Origin: Prevotella sp. UBA7594
Lineage (GTDB): Bacteria > Bacteroidota > Bacteroidia > Bacteroidales > Bacteroidaceae
Length of the DNA: 12,535 bases
Assembly (NCBI GenBank): GCA_002490315.1
Contig: DLKG01000014.1
Location: 20,707-33,241, forward strand
Direction of reading: 5' to 3'
Part shown: piece by piece, positions 1-7,479 of the stretch
Layout of the letters: each line of letters begins with the position of its first letter
Position numbering within the stretch: the stretch's first letter is position 1
The notes under the pieces: generated by a model
Databases searched by the model: none
Told to the model about the DNA's origin: nothing
Seen by the model: only the letters and a program-made list of their open reading frames with translations
Program-made: the position numbers and the translations under genes

Positions 1-9
1 GATAAAGGG

Positions 10-66
10 AACAGCCCCCGACAAAAGTAACACCCCCGACAAAGAGTAACACCCCCGACAAAGAGT
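10..66. repeat. Tandem repeat, 3 x 19 bp
   Basis: Three head-to-tail 19-bp units lie at 10-28, 29-47 and 48-66. The last two are identical (AACACCCCCGACAAAGAGT) and the first differs at three positions. Bases 1-9 resemble the end of a further degenerate unit, so the array may begin before the window. The core CCCCCGACA also ends the GC-rich dispersed elements seen elsewhere in this window. No ORF with coding character covers it. Confidence 0.9.
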
Positions 67-89
67 GTGTGTCAAAATCGGGAATATCC

Positions 90-164
90 GTAGCGGAGGT
101 CTCCGGCCTCCGCAGCAACCGACTGCTACTAATAATGGCTGTAGCGGAGGTCTCCGGCCTCCGC
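90..164. repeat. Pair of 24-bp palindromic repeats
   Basis: An identical 24-bp sequence occurs at 90-113 and 141-164, 51 bp apart, beginning GTAGCGGAGGTCTCC and ending GGCCTCCGC. Each copy can fold: GCGGAGG pairs with CCTCCGC across a 7-nt loop, and CGGAG-GT-CTCCG is itself palindromic. This resembles REP-type intergenic palindromes. I know of no role for this family and cannot say how often it occurs in the genome. Confidence 0.85.
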
Positions 165-209
165 CACGAATAAAATTGAAATTATGTCTTTTTGGGGGGA
201 TACATCCTC

Positions 210-244
210 ATGTCGGGGGCGAGGGCGCCCCCTCTCCCAGTTAT
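210..244 (-). repeat. GC-rich dispersed element, copy 1 (reverse orientation)
   Basis: These 35 bp are the reverse complement, with one mismatch (position 222), of the two complete elements after sufB (12429-12463 and 12471-12505). The element reads ATAACTGGGAGAGGGGGCGC, then a C-rich tail ending CCCCCGACAT. Its centre is a GGGCGCCC palindrome. One reading frame gives Gly/Pro/Ser-rich peptide (GAPSPSY), which explains apparent short ORFs here. I read it as a small non-coding repeat element. Confidence 0.85.
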
Positions 245-443
245 TGCTTGTGTTCATTATTGCCGCAAGCGAATGACACACGTAACGTCACTTGAAATGT
301 CGGATGAATTCCGTTTTAATCCCCATTCCCCAATCTCCGTTATGAGAATTTAGCAAAGATGAACAGCCACGTACCAATTATTTTGCCTAACTTTGCAATT
401 TGAATCGTGATATGACAAATAAAAGCGAGTAACATAATAACAG
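245..443. other. Gene-free stretch upstream of dut
   Basis: Nothing coding is visible here. It is AT-richer than the flanking genes and sits between the repeat cluster at 10-244 and the tandem arrays before dut. The only recognisable signal is the promoter-like TAACTTTG at 388-395. The preceding gene must lie outside the window. Confidence 0.6.
388..395 (+). promoter_or_regulatory. Possible -7 promoter box for the dut unit
   Basis: TAACTTTG matches the Bacteroidetes -7 consensus TAnnTTTG exactly and is the same octamer used by the much better rimP promoter. No TTTG lies 19-21 bp upstream (that stretch reads around CAGCCAC), so the -33 half is weak or absent. Transcription would start near 401, giving a leader of about 155 nt that carries both tandem arrays before dut. 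Confidence 0.4.
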
Positions 444-505
444 AGTCAACAGAGCAATCAGCTCAGTCAACAGAGCAATCAGCTCAGTCAACAGAGCAAT
501 CAGCT
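443..505. repeat. Tandem repeat, 3 x 21 bp, in the dut leader
   Basis: Three units of 21 bp lie at 443-463, 464-484 and 485-505. The last two are identical and the first differs only at its first base. The unit contains AGTCAACAGAGCAATCAGCT. The array runs directly into the octamer array that follows. Confidence 0.92.
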
Positions 506-535
506 TGTCAACTTGTCCACTTGTCCACTCGTCAA
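504..535. repeat. Tandem octamer repeat, 4 units, just before dut
   Basis: Four 8-bp units follow each other: CTTGTCAA, CTTGTCCA, CTTGTCCA, CTCGTCAA. The array overlaps the last bases of the 21-bp array and ends 23 bp before the dut ATG. A reading frame from a TTG at 505 runs through it into dut, but the peptide it adds is a product of the repeat and not conserved dUTPase sequence. Confidence 0.85.
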
Positions 536-558
536 CTGACAAAAAAACTTATACACCA

Positions 559-996
<438 letters not shown>

Positions 997-1020
997 CAAC
1001 GTGAACAAAAGCAAACACAA

Positions 1021-2793
1021 ATGAAGAAATCAATCCTTCTCCTTGTCCTCGCCCTTCCGCTGCTCGTCATAGCAGCCGGCAGCGGGGAGGCGTCGCGTCC
1101 CGCGATGAAGGTGAACAGCGACACCATGTCCATTTCGCCCGATTCGCTGCTCGCCGAGACGCCACTCTTCGACCGCCTCTTCCTCTACGCCGCCAGCAAA
1201 AGCGCAGAAGGCGCCGACTCAACGGCGCTGCTCCTGCTCGACACATGTCGCGCCCTGCAGCCCGACGCCGCCGAGGTGTACTATCTGCAGTCGCTTGGCC
1301 ATGCCGCCACGGGCGCCGACTCTCTCGCCATAGAGGAGATGAGGCGTGCCGCCACGTTGCAGCCGTCGAACGATACCTATCAGGAGAACGTGGCCGAAAC
1401 CTACATACAGCAGCGCGAGTACGACCGCGCCATCGCTGCCTACGAGCAGCTCTACACCCACCATCACGACCGCTCCGACGTGCTCGACCTCCTCGTGCGC
1501 CTCTACGGCGTAAAGAAAGACTACGCCAAGATGCTCTCCACCATAGAGCGCATGGAGCAGGCCGACGGTCCCAGCGACGAGCTGACGCTGATGCGCATGA
1601 ACATCTACGAGCAGCGCGGCGACAGCAAGAATGCCTACCGTATGCTCAAGCAGCTCTGCGACAGCCATCCGCACGAGCCTTCCTACAAGGTGATGCTCGG
1701 CAACTGGCTCATGCGCCATGAGCGCCAGAAGGAAGCCTACAAGCTCTTCAATGACGCCCTCGCCGACGACAGCCAGAACGAGTTTGCCCTCAACTCGCTC
1801 TACGACTACTACCGCAATGCGGGCGACAGCGCGGCAGCCATTAAACTGCGCGACGACATCCTCTTCAGCTCCCACACCGACCCAAAGACAAAGATAACGA
1901 TGCTGCAGCAGGCCATACGCGAGAGCGAACAGGAAAACCACGGCGACTCCGTGCCCGTGCTGCAACTCTTCGACCGCACCATGGCTGCCTCGCCGCGCAA
2001 TGCCGACATCTCCAATCTGAAGGCGATGTACATGAAACTCAAGAACATGCCTTCCGACTCCGTCGTGGCTGCCTACGGACACACGCTCTCCTTCGAACCC
2101 GACAACGTGCAGGCGCGTCTCAACGTGCTGCAAACGGTTTGGTCGGAAGACAAGTGGGACGACATGATTGCCGTTGCTACGGCGGGCACGCAATACAACC
2201 CGGAGGAAATCACCTTCTACTACTGCCTCGGACTCGCCCTCATGCAGAAGGACGACAACGTCAAGGCCCTCGACGCGCTGAGGCGCGGCGCGGGGGAGGT
2301 GACCGCCGACAGCGACCACGGCCTCGTGTCCGACCTCTACGGCCTCATGGGCGACATCTGCTACAACCTCGGACTTTCCGACGAAGCCTTCGCTGCCTTC
2401 GACAAGTCGCTCAAGTACAAGCCCGACGACAACGGCGTGCTCAACAACTTCGCCTACTATCTCTCGCAGCAGAACCGCGACCTCGACCGCGCGGCGGAGA
2501 TGAGCCTCAAGACCATCAAGGCCGACCCCACCAACGCCACCTACCTCGACACCTACGCCTGGATTCTCTTCCTGCAAAAGCGCTACGACGAGGCGAAGGC
2601 CTACATCGACCTTGCCATCTCCAACGAGACCAGCCCCAACGGGCCCGGAGCTGTGGTCTATGAACATGCCGGCGACATCTATCTGCTCTCGGGCGACGCC
2701 GACGGCGCCGTGGGCATGTGGCAGAAAGCTATCGACTCCGGAGGCGACAGCAAGACGCTCGGCAGGAAGATTAAGACGAAGAAGCTCAAATAA
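1021..2793 (+). CDS. Secreted tetratricopeptide-repeat protein
   Basis: A 590-aa protein made almost entirely of helical TPR repeats, which usually act as protein-binding scaffolds. The start MKKSILLLVLALPLLVIAAG is a signal peptide, with plausible cleavage after Ala19 or Ala24. There is no lipobox Cys, so a periplasmic location is likely. TPR-like units run from about residue 45 to 585. The clearest are AIAAYEQLY near the N-terminus and, from about 434, GDICYNLGLSDEAFAAFDKSL, ATYLDTYAWILFLQKRYDEA and YEHAGDIYLLSGDADGAV. It follows dut by 24 bp and precedes a DUF4292 lipoprotein and an EnvC-like protein, so an envelope or cell-wall role is an inference from context only. The last TPRs resemble those of outer-membrane or peptidoglycan assembly helpers, but I see no catalytic domain. 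The long antisense ORF over this gene is a codon-bias artefact. Confidence 0.9.
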   Translation: MKKSILLLVLALPLLVIAAGSGEASRPAMKVNSDTMSISPDSLLAETPLFDRLFLYAASKSAEGADSTALLLLDTCRALQPDAAEVYYLQSLGHAATGADSLAIEEMRRAATLQPSNDTYQENVAETYIQQREYDRAIAAYEQLYTHHHDRSDVLDLLVRLYGVKKDYAKMLSTIERMEQADGPSDELTLMRMNIYEQRGDSKNAYRMLKQLCDSHPHEPSYKVMLGNWLMRHERQKEAYKLFNDALADDSQNEFALNSLYDYYRNAGDSAAAIKLRDDILFSSHTDPKTKITMLQQAIRESEQENHGDSVPVLQLFDRTMAASPRNADISNLKAMYMKLKNMPSDSVVAAYGHTLSFEPDNVQARLNVLQTVWSEDKWDDMIAVATAGTQYNPEEITFYYCLGLALMQKDDNVKALDALRRGAGEVTADSDHGLVSDLYGLMGDICYNLGLSDEAFAAFDKSLKYKPDDNGVLNNFAYYLSQQNRDLDRAAEMSLKTIKADPTNATYLDTYAWILFLQKRYDEAKAYIDLAISNETSPNGPGAVVYEHAGDIYLLSGDADGAVGMWQKAIDSGGDSKTLGRKIKTKKLK

Positions 2794-2802
2794 AGAGCTT
2801 TT

Positions 2803-2926
2803 TAGAAGTTAAGAAGTTAAGGAGTTGAAGAAGTTAAGAAGTTAAAGGAGTTAAGAAGTTAAAGGAGTTAAGGAGTTAAGGAGTTAAGAAGTTAAAGGAG
2901 TTAAGAAGTTAAGGAGTTAAGAAGTT
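2803..2926. repeat. Octamer-type tandem array (about 15 units) between the TPR and DUF4292 genes
   Basis: Starting 10 bp after the TPR stop codon, 15 units of 8-9 bp follow one another, built from AAGAAGTT, AAGGAGTT and AAAGGAGTT, with one GAAGAAGTT and a degenerate first unit TAGAAGTT. The + strand is almost pure purine plus TT steps. Seven units contain GGAGTT, mostly as the Shine-Dalgarno-like AAGGAG. The array ends about 80 bp before the next start codon. Such a simple array should vary in copy number between strains. A related sequence occurs in the sufB leader. Confidence 0.95.
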
Positions 2927-3008
2927 AAAGCCATTACCTTTTCTTCTTCTTCTGCAATCAGATTTTTTATACCTCCATTCAGTTAAGAACAAACATACAC
3001 ATACACAA

Positions 3009-3902
3009 ATGAAGAAAATCCTAAAATATGTCCCCATAGCTCTCGCCGTGTCTCTTGCCACGGGATGCGCGAGCCAGAAAGCAGCCACGTCGGGCTCGTC
3101 GCTCAACGTTGCCAAAACGTCAGTGGCACAGTCGACCGACGCTAAGCAGAGCCTGAAGTTCGTGCAGCGCATAGCCGACAACAAGGTGTACGCCGCCAAC
3201 ATTCTCGCCGACGTAGACTTTACGCTCCAGATGGGCGGAAAGAAAATATCGTGTCCCGCCAAGCTCAGTATGCGCAAGGACGAGTGCATACGCCTGCAGC
3301 TTCTCATTCCGTTTATCCGCACGGAAGTGGCGCGCATCGACTTCACTCCCGACCATGTGCTGCTCGTCGACCGCTACCACAAGGAGTACACACAGGCTTC
3401 CTATTCCGACGTGGCGTTCCTCTCCAGCAACGGCATATCTTTCTATAGCCTCCAGGCACTCTTCTGGAATCAGCTCATGCTGCCCGGCACGCAGGACGTG
3501 AAGGAGGGCGACCTCCGCAAGTTCAGCGCCAATCTTGCCGCCGAGGGCAGCGTAGTGCCCGTCACGTTTGATGCCGGCAACATCAACTATCGCTGGAGCG
3601 TCGACCGCACCACAGCCGACATCACGCGCGCCGACATCACCTACAGCAGTCAGAGCCACGGCTCGTCGTCAGTGTTCTGGACGTACAGCGCCTTCACGGC
3701 AGTAGGCTCAAAGAAATTCCCGACGCAGCAGCAGTTCGGATTCAACACGGGCTACGGCGGACGCCAGCAGTCGGCACAGGTCACTCTCAAGCTCTCCACT
3801 CCGAAGACGTCAGCCGACTGGGACACGAAGACCGAAGTGTCGTCGAAGTACCGCAAGATAGAAGTGGAGGACTTGCTCGCCAAACTTACATCATTGCAAT
3901 AG
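3009..3902 (+). CDS. DUF4292 family lipoprotein
   Basis: A 297-aa predicted lipoprotein. MKKILKYVPIALAVSLATGC is a lipoprotein signal peptide ending in the lipobox LATGC, with Cys20 as the lipidated residue, which puts it in the envelope and probably at the outer membrane. The body fits the Bacteroidetes family DUF4292 as I remember it: VYAANILADVDFTLQMGGK, then KLSMRKDECIRLQLLIPF, EVARIDFTPDHVLLVDRYHKEY and the helical LQALFWNQLMLPG, with a beta-rich C-terminal half. The alternating strand pattern and the lipid anchor recall the LolA/LolB-like fold, but I infer that and cannot see it in a motif. No catalytic residues are evident. The EnvC-like gene starts 7 bp downstream, so the two are surely co-transcribed. 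The octamer array separates it from the TPR gene. Confidence 0.88.
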   Translation: MKKILKYVPIALAVSLATGCASQKAATSGSSLNVAKTSVAQSTDAKQSLKFVQRIADNKVYAANILADVDFTLQMGGKKISCPAKLSMRKDECIRLQLLIPFIRTEVARIDFTPDHVLLVDRYHKEYTQASYSDVAFLSSNGISFYSLQALFWNQLMLPGTQDVKEGDLRKFSANLAAEGSVVPVTFDAGNINYRWSVDRTTADITRADITYSSQSHGSSSVFWTYSAFTAVGSKKFPTQQQFGFNTGYGGRQQSAQVTLKLSTPKTSADWDTKTEVSSKYRKIEVEDLLAKLTSLQ

Positions 3903-3909
3903 TTGAAGA

Positions 3910-5565
3910 ATGAAGAAACTATCATACATAATGCTCGCCGCCGCACTCGCCGTCGCAGCGCCTGCCTTGTCAACTCCTGCCGACACGCAGCAGAGCCGCA
4001 AGACAGCCACGGCAAAGAAAGCCTCTACGGCGACGCAGCGTAAAAAGAACGGCTCGAAGTCGTCGGCAAAGTCCGCACAGAAGAAGACTTCCAAGAAAGG
4101 CGGCAAGGCTGCCTCCAGAAAAAACTCTGTCGCGAAGTACACGACGGAGGAGATACGCGGCTTGCAAAACAAACGCTCCGGCATACAGAAGGAGATAAAG
4201 AAGCAGGAGGCTGCACTCAAGGCAAACATGGCCGACGTGAGAAAACGCCTCGGCGACCTGCTCGTGATAAACAGCGAGATCGACCGCCACCAGCAGAACA
4301 TCGACGGCATACATCGCGACATCACCCACATCGACGGCAACATCAGCTTGCTCAAGGCGCAACTCGCCACCCTGCAGCAGCAACTGCGGGAGCGCAAGGC
4401 GAAATACGTGAAGTCGATGCGCTACATGACGCGCCGCCACACACTGCAAGACCGCCTCATGTTCATCTTCTCAGCTAAGAACTTCGCGCAGATGTACCGT
4501 CGTCTGCGCTTCGTGCGCGAGTATGCCTCCTGGCAGAAGGCGCAGGGCGAGATGGTGAAAGCGAAGCAGCAGCAGGTCGATGACAAACATGCGCAGCTGC
4601 AACATGTGCGCGGACAGAAGAACACCATGCTCAACAAGGGCGAGCGCGAGCGCAAGGCTCTTGAGGACAAACAGCAAGAACAGCAAGGCGTGGTCAACAC
4701 GTTGCAGAAGCAGCAGAAGACCATCGAGAAGGTGATTGCGCAGCAGCGTAAGGACGCCGCAGCCGTCAACGCGCAGATCGACCGCCTCATAGCCATCGAA
4801 GTGGAGAAGGCGCGCGTGCGCGCCGCAGAGGAGGCAAAACGCAAGGCTGCTGCTGAGGCTGCTGCAAGGAAGCGCCGCGAGGAGGAACTTGCCCGCAAGA
4901 AGGCAGAGGCTGAGCGCGCGCGCTTGGAGAACGAGCGCCGCGTGCGTGAGGCACGTGAGGCAGAGGAACGCGCCAAAGCGCAGGCCCGGCAGGCCGACGC
5001 CGAGCAGAAGGCACGCGCCGAGCAACTCGCCCGCGAGGCAGAAGCGCAGCGCGAGGCTGCCGAGCGCAAGGCAAAAGCCGACGAGCAACGCTCCACGAAG
5101 GAGCTGGCTGTAGCAAAGAAGAGCGTGGAAGAATCGGCCTCCATGTCGTCGGTCGACCGCATGATGTCGGGCGGCTTCGAGGCCAATCGAGGACGCCTGC
5201 CCATGCCTATCACCGGCTCCTACCGCGTCGTGAGCCACTACGGACAGAACTCCGTGGAGGGACTCAAGGGCGTTACGCTCGACAACAAGGGCATCAACAT
5301 CATGGGCTCTGCCGGATGTCAGGCGCGCGCCATATACGACGGAGAGGTGAGCGCCGTGTTCGGCTACGGCGGACAGATGATTGTCATGGTGCGCCATGGC
5401 GTCTACATCTCCGTCTATTGCAATCTGCGCTCCGTCAGCGTACATAGGGGACAGAAGGTGTCGACGCGCCAGGTGCTCGGAGCAGTCGCCTCCGACAACA
5501 TACTACAGTTCCAGTTGCGCAAGAACACGGCGAAGCTCAATCCGGAGGCATGGATCGGGCGCTGA
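3910..5565 (+). CDS. EnvC-like murein hydrolase activator (degenerate LytM/M23 domain)
   Basis: A 551-aa exported coiled-coil protein that probably activates cell-wall amidases at division instead of cutting peptidoglycan itself. MKKLSYIMLAAALAVAAPAL is a signal peptide. Residues 24-75 are Lys/Ser/Thr-rich and disordered, about 76-300 is coiled coil, and about 295-405 is a very long Ala/Arg/Glu/Lys-rich helix of TolA-like composition. A LytM/M23 fold covers about 430-551. Active M23 enzymes have HxxxD, a YGHL-type His and HxH. Here these read N459-K-G-I-N463, Y503-C-N505-L and I531-L-Q533, so every zinc or catalytic position is lost, as in E. coli EnvC. The gene lies 7 bp after the DUF4292 gene, and its TGA stop overlaps a hairpin. 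The family call is firm and the activator role comes from homology. Confidence 0.9.
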   Translation: MKKLSYIMLAAALAVAAPALSTPADTQQSRKTATAKKASTATQRKKNGSKSSAKSAQKKTSKKGGKAASRKNSVAKYTTEEIRGLQNKRSGIQKEIKKQEAALKANMADVRKRLGDLLVINSEIDRHQQNIDGIHRDITHIDGNISLLKAQLATLQQQLRERKAKYVKSMRYMTRRHTLQDRLMFIFSAKNFAQMYRRLRFVREYASWQKAQGEMVKAKQQQVDDKHAQLQHVRGQKNTMLNKGERERKALEDKQQEQQGVVNTLQKQQKTIEKVIAQQRKDAAAVNAQIDRLIAIEVEKARVRAAEEAKRKAAAEAAARKRREEELARKKAEAERARLENERRVREAREAEERAKAQARQADAEQKARAEQLAREAEAQREAAERKAKADEQRSTKELAVAKKSVEESASMSSVDRMMSGGFEANRGRLPMPITGSYRVVSHYGQNSVEGLKGVTLDNKGINIMGSAGCQARAIYDGEVSAVFGYGGQMIVMVRHGVYISVYCNLRSVSVHRGQKVSTRQVLGAVASDNILQFQLRKNTAKLNPEAWIGR

Positions 5566-5611
5566 TAGGCTCTTCGCCTATCGTTCCGCGGCTGCGGAGC
5601 CAAAGAGTGGC
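5563..5611 (+). other. Three back-to-back small hairpins at the envC stop
   Basis: Three perfect stems follow each other: GATAGGC/GCCTATC with loop TCTTC (5564-5582, overlapping the TGA stop at 5563-5565), TCCGC/GCGGA with loop GGCT (5585-5598) and GCCA/TGGC with loop AAGAG (5599-5611). No T-run follows, so this is not a standard intrinsic terminator. It may be a 3'-end stabiliser or a small palindromic element. Confidence 0.6.
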
Positions 5612-5639
5612 AGAAACGCAATAGAAAAAGTACAAAATA

Positions 5640-5671
5640 TTTGCTTGCATGGCAGAAAATTAGTAACTTTG
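5640..5671 (+). promoter_or_regulatory. Promoter of the rimP-nusA-infB unit
   Basis: TTTG at 5640-5643 and TAACTTTG at 5664-5671, separated by 20 bp, match the Bacteroidetes sigma-ABfr promoter consensus at every defined position. Transcription should start near 5677, about 57 nt before the rimP ATG and just before the leader hairpin. Confidence 0.85.
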
Positions 5672-5684
5672 CATCGTTCAGTGG

Positions 5685-5720
5685 AATGAGGGGCTCCGAG
5701 AGAGCTCCTCATTTTTATTT
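5685..5720 (+). promoter_or_regulatory. Terminator-like hairpin in the rimP leader (possible attenuator)
   Basis: AATGAGG-G-GCTC (5685-5696) pairs with GAGC-T-CCTCATT (5702-5713), a 12-bp stem with one G-U pair and a 5-nt loop. TTTATTT follows directly. It sits a few bases after the predicted transcription start and upstream of AAAGGA (5723-5728) and the rimP ATG. The shape is that of an intrinsic terminator inside a leader. It could equally be a 5'-end stabilising stem. Because nusA is in this operon, autoregulation is an attractive but untested reading. Confidence 0.65.
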
Positions 5721-5733
5721 ATAAAAGGAATAT

Positions 5734-6201
5734 ATGATAAACAAAGACACCGTAAGAAACATCGTTGAAGAGTGGCTCGACGGCAAGGAGTACTTCCTCG
5801 TCGACATCGAAATAAGCCCCGACGACCGCATCGTAGTAGAAATCGACCACGCCGACGGCGTGTGGATAGAAGACTGCGTGGAGCTGAGCCGTTACATCGA
5901 AGAACGCCTCAGCCGCGACGAAGAAGACTACGAGCTTGAGGTCGGTTCTGCCGGACTCGGACAACCCTTCAAGGTGCCGCAGCAGTACCACTGCTTCGTC
6001 GGCAAGGAAGTGGAAGTGCTCGACGCCGACGGCAAGAAGTATAAGGGTACGCTCAAGGATGTCGACGGCAATGACTTCACCGTGACGGTGCAGGAAAAAC
6101 AGAAAGTGGAAGGCAAAAAGCGCCCGCAGCTCGTTGACGTGGACAAGACCTTCCAGATGGACAAAGTGAAATATACAAAATACTTAATAAATTTCAAATA
6201 A
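5734..6201 (+). CDS. rimP: Ribosome maturation factor RimP
   Basis: A 155-aa cytoplasmic protein that helps the 30S subunit mature. The sequence follows the family layout: an N-terminal alpha/beta domain with FLVDIEISPDDRIVVEIDHADGV and the helix CVELSRYIEERLSR, the conserved junction YELEVGSAGLGQPFK (the family's Y.LEVSSPGLxRPL with Ala for Pro), then an SH3-like C-terminal domain (VGKEVEVLDADGKKYKGTL). The length is normal. This is one of the few starts here with a recognisable purine-rich site (AAAGGA, 5 nt before ATG). It leads the operon behind a strong promoter, and nusA begins 3 bp after its stop, as in most bacteria. Confidence 0.96.
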   Translation: MINKDTVRNIVEEWLDGKEYFLVDIEISPDDRIVVEIDHADGVWIEDCVELSRYIEERLSRDEEDYELEVGSAGLGQPFKVPQQYHCFVGKEVEVLDADGKKYKGTLKDVDGNDFTVTVQEKQKVEGKKRPQLVDVDKTFQMDKVKYTKYLINFK

Positions 6202-6204
6202 GCT

Positions 6205-7467
6205 ATGGCAGCAGTGAAAAAAGACGACGTGGTGAGCATGTTCGACTCCTTCAAGGAATTCAAGGAGACGAAGAACATCGACCGCACCACATTGGTGAGC
6301 GTGCTGGAAGAGAGCTTCCGCAACGTCCTCGCAAAGATATTCGGCAGTGACGAGAACTTCGACGTAATCGTCAATCCCGACAAGGGCGACTTCGAGATCT
6401 ACCGCAACCGCGTGGTGGTGGCAGACGGAGAGGTGGAAGACGAGAACAAGCAAGTGTCGCTCACCGAGGCACGCAAGATAGAACCCGACTACGAAGTGGG
6501 CGAGGACGTCTCTGAGCGCGTCGACTTCGCCAAGTTCGGACGCCGCGCTATCCTCAACCTCCGACAGACTCTCGCCTCCAAAATCCTTGAGCTCGAGCAC
6601 GACTCGCTCTACAACAAATATAAGGATCGCGTTGGACAGGTAATCGCCGCCGAGGTCTACCAGGTGTGGAAGCGCGAGGTGCTCGTCGTTGACGACGAGA
6701 ACAACGAGCTCATCCTCCCCAAGGCAGAGCAGATTCCTGCCGATGTCTATCGCAAGGGCGAGACAATACGCGCCGTCATAGAGCGCGTTGACAACGAAAA
6801 CAACAACCCGAAGATAATCCTCTCGCGCACAAGCCCTATGTTCCTCCAGCGACTGCTTGAGGCTGAGGTGCCCGAAATCGCCGAGGGACTCATCGCTATC
6901 CGCCGCATCGCACGTATGCCGGGCGAACGCGCAAAGATTGCCGTCGAGAGCTTCGACGACCGTATCGACCCCGTGGGAGCTTGCGTCGGCGTGAAAGGAA
7001 GCCGCGTGCATGGCATCGTGCGCGAACTCTGCAACGAGAACATCGACGTCATCAACTACACAGCCAACACGAAGCTCTTCATTCAGCGTGCCCTTTCGCC
7101 CGCCAAGGTGTCGAGCATAAAGATTGACGAGGAGAACAAGAAGGCAGAGGTCTACCTCAAGCCGGAGGAAGTGAGCCTCGCCATCGGACGTGGCGGATTG
7201 AACATCAAGCTTGCGTCAATGCTTACGGAGTACACCATTGATGTCTTCCGTGAAGTTTCGGAGGAAGACGCCGACGAGGACATCTACCTCGACGAGTTCT
7301 CCGACGAAATCGACCAGTGGGTCATCGACGCCATCAAGGGCATCGGACTCGACACGGCAAAGGCCGTGCTCGGTGCACCGCGCGACATGCTCGTTGAGAA
7401 GGCCGACCTCGAGGAGGAGACCGTCGACAACGTGCTCAAGGTGCTGCGCGCTGAGTTCGAGAACTAA
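6205..7467 (+). CDS. nusA: Transcription termination/antitermination factor NusA
   Basis: A 420-aa RNA polymerase-binding protein that controls pausing, intrinsic termination and antitermination. Domains in order: N-terminal RNAP-binding domain (about 1-125), S1 domain (about 133-205, starting VGQVIAAEVYQV), KH1 (about 230-300, loop GVKG at 262-265) and KH2 (about 305-375, loop GRGG at 328-331). The acidic tail (SEEDADEDIYLDEFSDE) is followed by one helix-hairpin-helix-like unit (IKGIGLDTAKAVLG, VDNVLKVLRAEFE). It is shorter than the 495-aa E. coli protein, which has two such C-terminal units, and close to other Bacteroidetes forms as I remember them. It lies 3 bp after rimP, so the two are tightly coupled, while infB is 242 bp away. 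If the rimP leader hairpin terminates transcription, NusA is the obvious candidate to modulate its own operon. Confidence 0.97.
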   Translation: MAAVKKDDVVSMFDSFKEFKETKNIDRTTLVSVLEESFRNVLAKIFGSDENFDVIVNPDKGDFEIYRNRVVVADGEVEDENKQVSLTEARKIEPDYEVGEDVSERVDFAKFGRRAILNLRQTLASKILELEHDSLYNKYKDRVGQVIAAEVYQVWKREVLVVDDENNELILPKAEQIPADVYRKGETIRAVIERVDNENNNPKIILSRTSPMFLQRLLEAEVPEIAEGLIAIRRIARMPGERAKIAVESFDDRIDPVGACVGVKGSRVHGIVRELCNENIDVINYTANTKLFIQRALSPAKVSSIKIDEENKKAEVYLKPEEVSLAIGRGGLNIKLASMLTEYTIDVFREVSEEDADEDIYLDEFSDEIDQWVIDAIKGIGLDTAKAVLGAPRDMLVEKADLEEETVDNVLKVLRAEFEN

Positions 7468-7479
7468 AGGCTGCTTACA

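Noticed and set aside
65..295. 76-aa ORF with repeated SGGLRPP
   Set aside because: The peptide repeats come from the 24-bp DNA repeats and the GC-rich element, with no start signal or recognisable domain.
443..535. CRISPR-like array
   Set aside because: Units are directly adjacent with no unique spacers and no cas genes are present.
505..558. TTG-initiated 18-residue extension of dUTPase
   Set aside because: It translates the tandem octamers and lacks family conservation. ATG at 559 gives the standard dUTPase N-terminus.
1219..2667. 482-aa antisense ORF across the TPR gene
   Set aside because: Val/Glu/His-rich shadow produced by the strong C/G third-position bias of the real gene; no domain recognised.
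4422..5213. 263-aa Ser/Ala/Cys-rich antisense ORF across envC
   Set aside because: Composition simply mirrors the Ala/Arg/Glu/Lys-rich coiled coil on the + strand.
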